From: Falcatimonas sp. MSJ-15
Lineage (GTDB): Bacteria; Bacillota; Clostridia; Lachnospirales; Lachnospiraceae
Assembly (NCBI RefSeq): GCF_018918265.1
Contig: NZ_JAHLQC010000011.1
Span: forward strand, 62,001 to 126,000
DNA length: 64,000 bases
Direction: 5' to 3'
Below, in pieces: positions 35,685 through 45,158 of the stretch. Every line of letters starts with the position of its first letter. Position 1 is the first letter of the stretch. The notes below the pieces were generated by a model. That model was given only the letters and a program-made list of their open reading frames with translations, searched no databases and had not been told where the DNA came from. A program made the position numbers and the translations under genes.

Positions 35685-37112
35685 TTGTTAACTTACTCAT
35701 TAGAAGACAGAGGTTCAGTGCCAATATATGATTATCTGTATCAATGTATTAGAGATGATATTTTGTCAGGCAAGATAAAAAAAGATGAAAAACTCCCATC
35801 AAAAAGAGAGTTTGCAAAACACAATAAAGTAAGTGTCATAACAATTGAAAATGCGTATTCACAACTTCTTACAGAAGGTTTTATATATTCACTTCCTAAG
35901 CGGGGATATTATGCTTCGGATATACTTAAAAACACAGAATACCTTGATAAGAATCAGAATGTTAAAGTTGCACATGAGCAAGAATTTGTAACAAAATATG
36001 TAGATCATGAATATTTTGTTGATCTGAAGTCTAATAGTGCATCGCTTGACAATTTTCCATTTTCTGTATGGTCAAAACTTATGCGAGAAGTATTATCTGT
36101 TCATGATACTTCATTATTAAAAATAGTACCTTTTAACGGAATTGCAGAACTAAGAATGGCACTTAGCGATTATCTATATAGATTTAGAGGAATTGCAGTA
36201 TCACCGGATCAGATCATTATAGGAGCAGGAACTGAATATCTATATTCAAGACTTATACAGCTTCTTGGCAGTGAAGACAGATTACATTTTGCAGTAGAAG
36301 ATCCGGGATATAAGAAGATATCAGAGATATATAAGAGTAATGGACTTGATTATTCATATATTCCGGTTGATGATAATGGAATGAAGATAGATGAACTTGA
36401 GAAGTCCAATGCTAATATAGCACATATATCAGCATCCCATCTATATCCGCTTGGACAGATAATGCCAATTAAGAGAAGACAGGAACTGTTACGATGGGCA
36501 GCTAAGAAGGAAGACAGATATATAATAGAAGATGATTATGATTGCGAATTCAGAATTAATGGTAAACCGGTGCCACCGATAAAAAGTTATGACACATGTA
36601 ATAAAGTTATATATATTAATACTTTTTCAAAGACGTTGTCACCTTCGATAAGAATAAGTTATATGGTACTTCCGGAGAAACTTATGGAGAAATATATTAA
36701 TACTATGAGTTTTTATGCATGTACAGTATCAAGTTTTGAGCAGTATACACTAAAGCGTTTTATCAGTGAAGGCTATTTTGAGAGACATATAAGCAGAATG
36801 AGAAATTATTATAAGAATCTTCACAGCGATATAATTAAGGCAGTTAGAAAGTCGGAATTTATAAACAGAGCAATTATATGTGAGGGTAATGCAGGAACGC
36901 ATATTCTTTTGAAACTGGATACAGACAAGACAGATAAAGAACTGATTGAAGCAGCAGCCGGATATGATGTTAATATAACATTTGTATCAGAATATTGCAG
37001 CGATACTTTACTTGGCTGTGGTAATTACAATCATATTCTTATAGTCAACTATTCAGCGATAGTACCAGAGAGGATGGAGTATGCATTTAATGTTATTGCA
37101 AAGATATTGTAA
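35685..37112 (+). CDS. MocR/PdxR-type GntR-aminotransferase regulator
   Basis: 475 residues. An N-terminal GntR winged helix (about 10-75; LPSKREFAKHNKVSVITIENAYSQL) is fused to a fold-type I aminotransferase domain. The PLP lysine lies in NTFSKTLSPSIRISYM (about 315), the Asp/Tyr pocket in IEDDYDCEFR, and ASHLYPLGQIM is present. Such proteins sense PLP or amino compounds, often to control vitamin B6 genes, but none are adjacent. Translation starts at TTG 35685 with AAGGATG 8 bases upstream. The leader hairpin suggests attenuation. Confidence 0.88.
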   Translation: MLTYSLEDRGSVPIYDYLYQCIRDDILSGKIKKDEKLPSKREFAKHNKVSVITIENAYSQLLTEGFIYSLPKRGYYASDILKNTEYLDKNQNVKVAHEQEFVTKYVDHEYFVDLKSNSASLDNFPFSVWSKLMREVLSVHDTSLLKIVPFNGIAELRMALSDYLYRFRGIAVSPDQIIIGAGTEYLYSRLIQLLGSEDRLHFAVEDPGYKKISEIYKSNGLDYSYIPVDDNGMKIDELEKSNANIAHISASHLYPLGQIMPIKRRQELLRWAAKKEDRYIIEDDYDCEFRINGKPVPPIKSYDTCNKVIYINTFSKTLSPSIRISYMVLPEKLMEKYINTMSFYACTVSSFEQYTLKRFISEGYFERHISRMRNYYKNLHSDIIKAVRKSEFINRAIICEGNAGTHILLKLDTDKTDKELIEAAAGYDVNITFVSEYCSDTLLGCGNYNHILIVNYSAIVPERMEYAFNVIAKIL

Positions 37113-37134
37113 TAAGAAGGAATACAAAAATAGT

Positions 37135-37163
37135 TTGATAAATCAGAATATTTGGTGCATAAT
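37135..37163 (+). promoter_or_regulatory. Promoter of the M16 peptidase gene
   Basis: TTGATA (37135-37140), 17 bases, CATAAT (37158-37163), about 60 bases before the start codon. Confidence 0.55.
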
Positions 37164-37231
37164 ATGAGAAGATGATATCTTGATATATAGATAATATTAC
37201 ATTGACATATTAAAAAAGAGAGGAAGACAAT

Positions 37232-40135
37232 ATGAAGTTTACAAATTATGAGCTTATAAAAAAACAAAGTATCCCTGAATTAAAATCAGAAGGATATCTG
37301 TTAAGACACAAAAAGAGTGGTGCAAGAGTAGTATTGTTATCAAATGATGACGAGAATAAAGTATTTACAATCGGTTTTAGAACACCACCTGAGAATTCAA
37401 AAGGTGTACAGCATATAATCGAACATTCAGTATTATGTGGGTCAAAACTGTATCCGGCAAAAGATCCATTTGTTGAACTTGTAAAAGGATCACTTAATAC
37501 ATTCCTTAATGCGATAACATATCCTGATAAGACAATATATCCTATTGCAAGCTGTAACGATACTGATTTTCAGAACCTTATGCATGTATATGTTGATGCA
37601 GTTTTTAATCCTAATATATACGAGAGAAAACAGATCTTTATGCAGGAAGGCTGGCATTATGAACTAGAGAATGAAGATGACGAGTTAAAATATAATGGCG
37701 TCGTATATAATGAGATGAAAGGTGCTTATTCATCACCGGATGAAGTACTTAATAATATTACATTACAGACTCTTTTTCCAGATACATGTTATAGCAAAGA
37801 TTCAGGTGGAAGACCTGATGTGATTACAGATCTTTCTTATGAAGAGTTTCTTGAATATCACAGAACACATTATCATCCATCAAATAGCTATATCTATCTG
37901 TATGGTAATATGGATATGGATGAGAAGCTTGAATTTCTTGATAGAGAGTACTTAAGCAAATATGATGCAATAGAAGTTGATACAGAGATTAAGAGTCAGC
38001 CACAGGCAGGTAGAGTTAAGAAAGTTACAGGAACATTCTCAGTAACAGAAGGTGATACAGATACAAAATCATATCTGTCATACATTGTATTATGTGGGAA
38101 TATTCTTGATAAGGAATTGTATCTTGCAATGCAGATGCTTGACTATGCACTTTTATCATCATCAGGTGCACCATTAAAGCAGGCACTTATAGATGCAGGC
38201 ATAGGAAGTGATGTATATGGTTCATATCTTAATATTAAACAGCCTGTATATTCAATTATTGCCAAAGATGCAGATGAAAAAGACAAAGACAGATTTGTTA
38301 AGATTATAAAAGATACATTACGAGAACTTGCTGATAATGGTATTGATAAGAATTCACTCTTAGCAGGAATTAATTATTTTGAATTCAAATATAGAGAAGC
38401 AGATTTTGGACAGTTTCCAAAAGGACTTATGTATGGAATACAGGCATTTGACAGCTGGTTATATGATGATAATGAACCATTTATGCATATACAGGCTAAT
38501 GATACTATAGAATTCCTTAAGAATAATGTAGACAGTGGCTATTTTGAGAATATTATTAAAAAGTATCTTTTAGATGAAGACAACCTTGCAATCGTTGTTC
38601 TTAATCCAGAAGAATCACTTACTAAGAAACAGGATGATATTACAAAAGCAAAACTTGCTGATTATAAGAAGACACTTTCAAAAGAGCAGATTCAGGAGAT
38701 AATTGACAATACAAAAGCACTTAAGAAATATCAGGAAGAGCCAAGTACAAAAGAAGAACTTATGACTATTCCTCTGCTAAAGAGAGAAGATATAAGGAGA
38801 GAAGCAGCACCTCTTTATGTTGATGAGAGAGATGTTAATGGAGTAAAAGTAATATATTCAGATGTATATACTAATGGAATTGGATATCTAAAACTTACAT
38901 TTAACACACAGTATGTTCCTGACGAATTAGTACCATACGCTGGACTTTTAAGAGCTGTACTTGGAGACATTGATACAGACAGACATAGCTATTTTGAACT
39001 GTCTAATGAGATTGATATGAATACAGGTGGAATCGGTTTTGTATCAGCAATGTATCCAAATATAAAAGATTATAAGAAGTATGTAGCATCAATAGAAGTA
39101 TCAGCCAAATCACTTTATGCAAAACAGGGATTTGTATTTGATACGATTGAAGAGATTATCAATCATTCAAAATTTGATGATGAAAAGAGACTTCTTGAGA
39201 TAATCAATGAAGTTAAGTCAAGACTACAGTCAGCTATATTATCATCAGGACATACACTTGCTGTAAAAGAAGCTGCATCATATTATTCAGAATATTCATA
39301 TTATTCAAACCTTACAGGTGGAATTGAATATTATAATTTTATTACAGATATTCAGAAGAATTATGATAAGAAAAAAGATGAGATAATAGCTAACCTTAAG
39401 AAAGTTGCAATGCTTATATTCAAAAAAGAAAATCTTACTGTATCATATACAGCAGATGAAGACGGATATAAGGAGATACCATCTCTCTTAACTGCTTTTA
39501 TAGAGAAACTTAATACAGTTAAAGCTGAGAAAGTTGTAAGAAAATTTAACATTATTAAGAAAAATGAAGGCTTTATGACACCTTCACAGGTTCAGTATGT
39601 AGCAAGATGCGGCAACTTCATTAACCATGGATATCAATATACAGGTGCGTTGAAGATATTAAAGTTAATCTTAAGTTATGATTATCTGTGGATTAATGTA
39701 CGAGTAAAAGGCGGAGCTTATGGTTGTATGAGCAGCTTTGGAAAAAATGGTGAATTATATCTTGTATCATATAGAGATCCAAATCTAAAGGAGACTAATG
39801 AGATCTATGAAAAGACAGCTGATTATATAAGAAACTTTGATGTCGATGAGAGAGATATGACCAAATATATCATAGGAACAATGAGTGAGATGGATACACC
39901 ACTTACTCCATCAGCCAAAGGATCAAGATCTTATACAACTTATATGAATGGTATATCCTATGAAGATATTCAGAAAGAGAGAGAAGAGATACTTACAGCT
40001 AATAAGGAAGACATAAGAAAACTTGCCGGAATTGTTGAAAGCGTAATGAAAGATGATTATTTGTGCGTTGTCGGTAGTGAAGGTAAGATAAAAGAAAATA
40101 AAGATATGTTCTTAGAGATAAAGAATCTTTTATAA
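37232..40135 (+). CDS. M16C insulinase-type metallopeptidase
   Basis: A 967-residue zinc peptidase, the normal size for the Cym1/presequence-protease group that degrades short peptides in a closed chamber. The inverted zinc motif is H61-x-x-E64-H65 (HIIEH), with a likely third ligand Glu in YNGVVYNEMKGA. The C-terminal half has the partner-domain motif VRVKGGAYGCMSSF. It has no signal peptide, so is probably cytoplasmic. GAGAGGAAG precedes the ATG. era follows 10 bases after the stop, so the two are one operon. Confidence 0.93.
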   Translation: MKFTNYELIKKQSIPELKSEGYLLRHKKSGARVVLLSNDDENKVFTIGFRTPPENSKGVQHIIEHSVLCGSKLYPAKDPFVELVKGSLNTFLNAITYPDKTIYPIASCNDTDFQNLMHVYVDAVFNPNIYERKQIFMQEGWHYELENEDDELKYNGVVYNEMKGAYSSPDEVLNNITLQTLFPDTCYSKDSGGRPDVITDLSYEEFLEYHRTHYHPSNSYIYLYGNMDMDEKLEFLDREYLSKYDAIEVDTEIKSQPQAGRVKKVTGTFSVTEGDTDTKSYLSYIVLCGNILDKELYLAMQMLDYALLSSSGAPLKQALIDAGIGSDVYGSYLNIKQPVYSIIAKDADEKDKDRFVKIIKDTLRELADNGIDKNSLLAGINYFEFKYREADFGQFPKGLMYGIQAFDSWLYDDNEPFMHIQANDTIEFLKNNVDSGYFENIIKKYLLDEDNLAIVVLNPEESLTKKQDDITKAKLADYKKTLSKEQIQEIIDNTKALKKYQEEPSTKEELMTIPLLKREDIRREAAPLYVDERDVNGVKVIYSDVYTNGIGYLKLTFNTQYVPDELVPYAGLLRAVLGDIDTDRHSYFELSNEIDMNTGGIGFVSAMYPNIKDYKKYVASIEVSAKSLYAKQGFVFDTIEEIINHSKFDDEKRLLEIINEVKSRLQSAILSSGHTLAVKEAASYYSEYSYYSNLTGGIEYYNFITDIQKNYDKKKDEIIANLKKVAMLIFKKENLTVSYTADEDGYKEIPSLLTAFIEKLNTVKAEKVVRKFNIIKKNEGFMTPSQVQYVARCGNFINHGYQYTGALKILKLILSYDYLWINVRVKGGAYGCMSSFGKNGELYLVSYRDPNLKETNEIYEKTADYIRNFDVDERDMTKYIIGTMSEMDTPLTPSAKGSRSYTTYMNGISYEDIQKEREEILTANKEDIRKLAGIVESVMKDDYLCVVGSEGKIKENKDMFLEIKNLL

Positions 40136-40145
40136 AGGAGTAAAA

Positions 40146-41057
40146 ATGAACGAAAATTGTAAATCAGGATTTGTAACACTGATAGGAAGACCTAATGTTG
40201 GCAAGTCTACACTAATGAACCATCTGATTGGCCAAAAGATTGCGATAACATCTAATAAGCCTCAGACAACAAGAAACAGGATACAGACTGTCTATACAGA
40301 TGAGAGAGGACAGATAGTATTCCTTGATACACCAGGTATTCACAAAGCTAAGAATAAACTTGGAGAATATATGGTCAATATTGCTGAGAAGAGTATCAAA
40401 GATGTTGATGTAATATTATGGCTTGTAGAACCAACAACATATATAGGTGCAGGTGAACAGCATATTGCAGAACAGTTAAGACACTGTAAGAAACCGGTAA
40501 TTCTTGTAATTAATAAGATAGATACTGTAAAAAAAGATGAGATACCAAAGTTTATTGATGCATACAAAGAAGTATGTGATTTTGCAGAGATAATACCGGT
40601 ATCAGCATTAAGAAGTAATAATACAGATACTGTAACAGACTGTATATTCAAATATCTTCCATACGGTCCTATGTTTTACGATGAAGATACAATAACAGAC
40701 CAGCCAATGAAACAGATTGTTGCTGAGATGATAAGAGAAAAAGCACTTCGTTCTCTTGACGAAGAGATACCTCATGGAATAGCTGTATGTATAGACCGAA
40801 TGAAAGAAAGAGGTAATACAGGTATTATGGATATTGATGCTACAATTATATGCGAGAGAGACTCACATAAAGGAATTATAATTGGAAAAGGCGGAAGTAT
40901 GCTAAAGAAGATTGGAACACAGGCAAGAGCTGATGCTGAGAATATGCTTGAGATGAAAGTTAATCTTAAGCTATGGGTAAAAGTTAAGAAAGAATGGCGT
41001 GACAGTGATTTCTTAATTAAGAATTTTGGATATGATAAGAAACAAGAAGAGATATAA
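40146..41057 (+). CDS. era: GTPase Era
   Basis: Ribosome-assembly GTPase that binds the 3' end of 16S rRNA. The 303 residues are standard. G1 is GRPNVGKST (about 12-20), G2 NKPQTTRNR, G3 DTPG and G4 NKID. The C-terminal KH domain includes GIIIGKGGSMLKKIG. AAAGGAG lies just before the ATG. It sits between the M16 peptidase and recO, a common Clostridia order. Confidence 0.96.
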   Translation: MNENCKSGFVTLIGRPNVGKSTLMNHLIGQKIAITSNKPQTTRNRIQTVYTDERGQIVFLDTPGIHKAKNKLGEYMVNIAEKSIKDVDVILWLVEPTTYIGAGEQHIAEQLRHCKKPVILVINKIDTVKKDEIPKFIDAYKEVCDFAEIIPVSALRSNNTDTVTDCIFKYLPYGPMFYDEDTITDQPMKQIVAEMIREKALRSLDEEIPHGIAVCIDRMKERGNTGIMDIDATIICERDSHKGIIIGKGGSMLKKIGTQARADAENMLEMKVNLKLWVKVKKEWRDSDFLIKNFGYDKKQEEI

Positions 41058-41083
41058 TTGATAAAAAAGAGGTGAAGACAGGT

Positions 41084-41848
41084 ATGGCTGACAATAATAT
41101 TATAACTGTAACAGGTATGGTAATATCAACCATGCCTGTTGGAGAAACCGACAGAAGAATAGTACTTCTTACGAAAGAAAGAGGTAAGATAACAGCTTTT
41201 GCAAAAGGAGCAAAAAAGCCGAACAGTCCATTATCTGCTTCATGTCAGCCATTTGTATTTGGAGAGTTTGAAGTATACGAAGGAAGAACATCATATAATA
41301 TAAGGAATGTTAATGTTAAGAATTATTTTAGAGAACTCGTTACAGATTTCTATGGAGCTTATTACGGGTTCTATTTTCTTGAACTTGCAGATTATTATGG
41401 AAGAGAAGGAATCGATGAGAGTGTACTTATAACACTTTTATATCAGACATTCAGAGCACTTCTTAATGAGAATATTCCTAATGAACTTATAAAAGTGATA
41501 TATGAACTTAAGATAATGACAATTAATGGTGAATATCCGGAGATGACAGTATGTACAGAATGTGGTACAGATACAGATATAGCATATTATAGCGATAATA
41601 ACAATGGAGTATGTTGCAAGATATGTGGAAGCAGAAGAGGAGACTGTTTTACAATATGTGATTCAACAATATATGCAATGCAATATATAATATTCTCTCC
41701 AATAGGCAAGCTGTATAACTTTAATGTTAAAAGAGAAGTGCTATATGAGATGCGAATGATAGTAAATCGCTTTAGAAGCAAGTATATAGATAAAAAATTG
41801 AAGTCATTAGAGATATTAGAAAGTCTCTCTAATGAAAAATTGGGTTGA
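41084..41848 (+). CDS. recO: DNA repair protein RecO
   Basis: Helps load RecA in RecFOR gap repair. 254 residues. The OB-fold N-terminus reads VTGMVISTMPVGETDRRIVLLTKERGKITAFAKGAKKPNS. A zinc site of two CxxC pairs follows near 150-180 (CTECG; CKICG). The start at 41084 has AGAGGTG at suitable distance; the GTG at 41072 overlaps that ribosome site. The gene follows era, as in many Firmicutes. Confidence 0.92.
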   Translation: MADNNIITVTGMVISTMPVGETDRRIVLLTKERGKITAFAKGAKKPNSPLSASCQPFVFGEFEVYEGRTSYNIRNVNVKNYFRELVTDFYGAYYGFYFLELADYYGREGIDESVLITLLYQTFRALLNENIPNELIKVIYELKIMTINGEYPEMTVCTECGTDTDIAYYSDNNNGVCCKICGSRRGDCFTICDSTIYAMQYIIFSPIGKLYNFNVKREVLYEMRMIVNRFRSKYIDKKLKSLEILESLSNEKLG

Positions 41849-41901
41849 AAAAATAAATTATAAAGGTTACAATAGATTATAATTTTTAGGAGGGTAAAAT
41901 T

Positions 41902-42501
41902 GTGAAAAAATTATTAAAAACAGTAATAGTAACTGGATTACTGTGTACAGTTGCAATGTCAGGATGCAAGAAGGCAGATAAGTTCGATCCGTCTTCAAAT
42001 GCTATTAATATTAAAAGCGACAATACAATTGAAGAGGCAGCTATAGGAAGTTTTTCAGAATCATATTACAATGAGAGCGAATTGACTACATATGTCAATG
42101 ACAGTGTAGCATCATATAATGATGCTAATGGAAAAGATAAGATTAAAGTTTCATCTGTAAAAGTAAAAGATAACAGTGCAAAGATTATGATGAAATATCA
42201 GTCTTATGAAGATTATCAGACATATAATAATGAAGTATTATTTGTCGGAACTGTAAGTGATGCATTAAAAGAAGGATATGATTTTAATGTCAATTTTATA
42301 TCAACAGAGACTAATGAGAACGTTGCAAAAGATGATATTATATCACACGTTGATTCAAAAGTTGTAGTTGTAAATGAATCTTCAGATTATCTTATTGATC
42401 TTCCGACAGCAATAGTGTATTATTCAGATAATACAGCTCTTAACGGTAAGAAAGAAGCTAAACTTACAAAAGATTCATTAACATATATTATATATAAGTA
42501 A
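41902..42501 (+). CDS. Putative lipoprotein between recO and glyS
   Basis: A 199-residue predicted lipoprotein of unknown role. The signal peptide (KKLLKTVIVTGLLCTVAMSGC) ends with C22 in lipobox AMSGC. The mature part is acidic, Ser/Asn/Tyr-rich and looks like a small alpha-plus-beta domain. Translation starts at GTG with TAGGAGG 8 bases upstream. The only context is its place in the recO-glyS cluster. Confidence 0.78.
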   Translation: MKKLLKTVIVTGLLCTVAMSGCKKADKFDPSSNAINIKSDNTIEEAAIGSFSESYYNESELTTYVNDSVASYNDANGKDKIKVSSVKVKDNSAKIMMKYQSYEDYQTYNNEVLFVGTVSDALKEGYDFNVNFISTETNENVAKDDIISHVDSKVVVVNESSDYLIDLPTAIVYYSDNTALNGKKEAKLTKDSLTYIIYK

Positions 42502-42557
42502 TAAACGTGTTGCGGAAGTCCGTTTTACACAAATAATAAAGAAAGGTTGTTATTAAG

Positions 42558-43946
42558 ATGGAAAAAACAATGGAAAAAATTGTTGCTTTGGCGAAAGCAA
42601 GAGGATTTGTATATCCAGGTTCAGAGATTTACGGAGGATTAGCTAATACTTGGGATTATGGTAACCTTGGTGTAGAACTTAAGAACAACGTAAAGAAAGC
42701 ATGGTGGCAGAAATTTGTTATGGAGAATCCATACAATGTTGGTGTTGACTGTGCAATACTTATGAACCCACAGACATGGGTTGCATCAGGACATCTTGGT
42801 GGTTTTGCAGATCCTTTAATGGATTGTAAGAGCTGCCATGAGAGATTTAGAGCAGATAAATTAATAGAAGACTGGTGTGCAGATAACAATTTTGAGCTTG
42901 AAGGTTCAGTTGATGCTTGGTCTAATGAACAGATGATGAACTTTATCAATGAGAAAAATATCTGCTGTCCAACATGTGGAAAGCATGATTTTACAGATAT
43001 CAGACAGTTTAATCTTATGTTTAAGACATTCCAGGGTGTAACTGAAGATGCTAAGAATACAGTATATTTAAGACCTGAGACTGCACAGGGTATATTTGTT
43101 AACTTTAAGAATGTACAGAGAACATCAAGAAAGAAGATACCATTTGGTATTGGTCAGATTGGTAAATCATTCCGTAATGAGATAACACCAGGTAACTTTA
43201 CATTCAGAACAAGAGAATTCGAACAGATGGAACTTGAATTCTTCTGTAAACCTGGAACAGACCTTGAATGGTTCAACTACTGGAGAAGTTACTGTATCAA
43301 TTGGTTAAAGAGCCTTGGAATCAAAGATGATGAGATGAGAGCAAGAGATCATTCACAAGAAGAATTATGCTTCTATAGCAAAGGAACAACAGATATCGAA
43401 TTCTTATTCCCATTTGGATGGGGTGAATTATGGGGTATCGCTGACAGAACAGATTATGACTTAACACAGCATCAGAATGTATCTGGTGAAGATATGTCAT
43501 ATTTTGATGATGAAGCAAAAGAAAAATATATCCCTTATGTAATCGAACCATCACTTGGTGCAGACAGAGTTACACTTGCATTCTTATGTGCTGCTTATGA
43601 TGAAGAAGAACTTGAAGGTGGAGATGTTCGTACAGTATTACACTTCCATCCAGCACTTGCACCAGTTAAGATTGGTATATTACCTTTATCAAAGAAGTTA
43701 AACGAAGGTGCAGAAAAAGTATTTGCAGAATTATCTAAGAAATATAACTGTGAATTCGATGACAGAGGTAACATTGGTAAGAGATACAGAAGACAGGATG
43801 AGATAGGAACACCTTTCTGTATTACATATGACTTTGATTCAGAAGAAGACCATGCAGTAACTGTTCGTGATAGAGATACAATGGAACAGGAGAGAGTTAA
43901 GATCGAAGATCTTAAGGCATACTTTGAAGATAAATTTACATTCTAA
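42558..43946 (+). CDS. glyS: Glycyl-tRNA synthetase, alpha2 type
   Basis: Charges tRNA-Gly. This is the 462-residue single-chain class II form, not the alpha2beta2 form. Class II motifs are seen: motif 2 [25 protein letters not shown], motif 3 [14 protein letters not shown], and the N-terminal [20 protein letters not shown]-terminal anticodon-binding domain begins near 360 ([11 protein letters not shown]). No T-box leader fits in the 56-base gap upstream. Confidence 0.96.
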   Translation: MEKTMEKIVALAKARGFVYPGSEIYGGLANTWDYGNLGVELKNNVKKAWWQKFVMENPYNVGVDCAILMNPQTWVASGHLGGFADPLMDCKSCHERFRADKLIEDWCADNNFELEGSVDAWSNEQMMNFINEKNICCPTCGKHDFTDIRQFNLMFKTFQGVTEDAKNTVYLRPETAQGIFVNFKNVQRTSRKKIPFGIGQIGKSFRNEITPGNFTFRTREFEQMELEFFCKPGTDLEWFNYWRSYCINWLKSLGIKDDEMRARDHSQEELCFYSKGTTDIEFLFPFGWGELWGIADRTDYDLTQHQNVSGEDMSYFDDEAKEKYIPYVIEPSLGADRVTLAFLCAAYDEEELEGGDVRTVLHFHPALAPVKIGILPLSKKLNEGAEKVFAELSKKYNCEFDDRGNIGKRYRRQDEIGTPFCITYDFDSEEDHAVTVRDRDTMEQERVKIEDLKAYFEDKFTF

Positions 43947-44073
43947 AGATATAAGTTGTATTGTAGATTAAGTATATTATAAGCGACTTTACAAAGTTAA
44001 GAATGAGAGTGATATATTAATCATATATTCTGGATAATATGTGATATATTCTAGATAATATGTGAGATAGAAC

Positions 44074-44151
44074 TTGACAATTAGATAGTAGTATACTATT
44101 ATGGTTGACATAAGATGCAACGGGGCATGAGAACTCGTTGCATCTTTTTTT
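44074..44151 (+). ncRNA. Strong promoter firing into a terminator hairpin
   Basis: TTGACA (44074-44079), 17 bases and TATTAT (44097-44102) form a near-consensus promoter whose start point (about 44109) falls directly before a perfect 11-bp hairpin (44112-44122 with 44136-44146) and T run. The product would be a hairpin RNA of only about 40 nt. The hairpin may also end glyS mRNA. Confidence 0.5.
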
Positions 44152-44333
44152 GTGAACAATGTTCATAAGTACTAGCTATAATATCTGCTAGTTGGCGTTC
44201 ATTGTCGCAACAATACCATTTTATCCATTTATATTTATTTATTCTTTTTATTTACGCAAGTGGCAATAGGTTGCAAGACGAGAAGTGATAACTTATAAGT
44301 ATATTATGTGTCAGTTTACTATAATATGGCAGA

Positions 44334-44518
44334 ATTAATCAGTTCGAAAACGCATAATAATTATGGAATGATTAATCAATTTGAATACGTATAATCGTTA
44401 TAGAGTGATTAATAGATTCGAAAACGTATAATCGTTATGGAATAATTAATTAGTTCGAAAATGCATAATCGTTATGGAGTGATTAATCAATTTGAAAACG
44501 TATAATCGTTGTAGAATG
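44334..44518. repeat. Five tandem 37-bp repeats
   Basis: Units start at 44334, 44371, 44408, 44445 and 44482, all exactly 37 bp. The shared core is ATTAAT, then TTYGAAWAYG, then TATAATCGTTRTRGARTG (unit 1 has TAATAATTATGGAATG there). A sixth, badly decayed unit follows to about 44555. There are no unique spacers, hence not a CRISPR. Confidence 0.85.
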
Positions 44519-44621
44519 ATTACTTAAGATAAAAACTGATAATTAATACTAGAGTATAATAGTTAACATAATATATGCCGCATAACGGTGAAACATACAA
44601 AATATTGTTAAAATATTTGCA

Positions 44622-44660
44622 AAGATGCAATGGGGTTTGCTGCCTATTGTATCTTTTTTT
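44622..44660 (+). terminator. Second GATGCAA hairpin with T run
   Basis: AAGATGCAAT (44622-44631) pairs with ATTGTATCTT (44646-44655), one G-U pair, then seven T. The left arm and the following GGGG match the hairpin at 44112, so the two look related by duplication. Confidence 0.7.
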
Positions 44661-44679
44661 GTTTCACACATAATAAGCC

Positions 44680-44760
44680 CCTAGATAGGTTATAAATGCT
44701 CAATTATAACTTTCCTAGATAGAACCTGATAGAAAATGCTCATTCTATCAGGTTTTTTTA
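44680..44760 (+). ncRNA. Tandem hairpins with a shared ATGCTCA loop
   Basis: Two units each begin CCTAGATAG (44680 and 44714). Hairpin 1 is GTTATAA 44689-44695 with TTATAAC 44704-44710. Hairpin 2 is a 12-bp stem, AACCTGATAGAA with TTCTATCAGGTT, plus seven T. Both loops carry ATGCTCA. ATGAGC, complementary to part of loop 2, occurs 30 bases downstream. It may be a small structured RNA with terminator. Confidence 0.5.
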
Positions 44761-45031
44761 TACAGAAGATAAGTCAAAACCTGATAAATATGAGCTTTTT
44801 GGCAAAATAAGATAGATATTGGCGTAAAATAACAATTACAAATATTGTATAATATTACCCGTATATAGGAGCGTGGTACTAGAAGAAACTGTGATTATGT
44901 GCAAAAAAAGTGCAGATATTTGAGGACGTATTAAATGAAAAACAATGTAACTTTGATACAAAAAAGACTAAAAAACGCCATAAAATGAGAAAAAGTTATC
45001 AGAAAAATATAATAGCAACAGCGCAAATGTA

Positions 45032-45061
45032 AATGCTTACAACAAAAAGTAGGTATTTTTT
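45032..45061 (+). terminator. Terminator-like hairpin upstream of ppdK
   Basis: AATGCTTAC (45032-45040) pairs with GTAGGTATT (45049-45057) with two G-U pairs, then T residues. It lies 55 bases before the ppdK -10 box. Confidence 0.45.
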
Positions 45062-45115
45062 ATAAAAAAAGTAAACAAAATATTAAAAAATAGTGGACTA
45101 TTTATAATTTTGTGC

Positions 45116-45121
45116 TATAAT
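45116..45121 (+). promoter_or_regulatory. -10 box of ppdK
   Basis: A perfect TATAAT. The -35 region (TGGACT, 16 bases upstream) is poor. The leader is about 30 bases and contains TAGGAGG. Confidence 0.5.
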
Positions 45122-45158
45122 ATTAGCATGTTTAATATATTTTAGGAGGAAGAAGAAT

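Larger units (their letters stand above)
43947..45158. other. 1.2-kb non-coding region between glyS and ppdK
   Basis: No credible protein gene is present on either strand. The region holds, in order, a strong promoter followed at once by a hairpin terminator, a 37-bp tandem-repeat array, a second hairpin resembling the first, two tandem hairpins sharing a loop sequence, a terminator-like hairpin and the ppdK -10 box. It is best read as one or more non-coding RNA units. Confidence 0.6.

Noticed and set aside
44334..44555. Possible CRISPR array
   Set aside because: Units of 37 bp follow each other without unique spacers, and no cas genes are near. The arrays at 20739 and 25028 were rejected on the same ground.
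44935..44988. 17-codon ORF with GAGGA upstream of ppdK
   Set aside because: Weak ribosome site, Lys/Asn-rich sequence typical of A-rich DNA, no terminator or partner gene.
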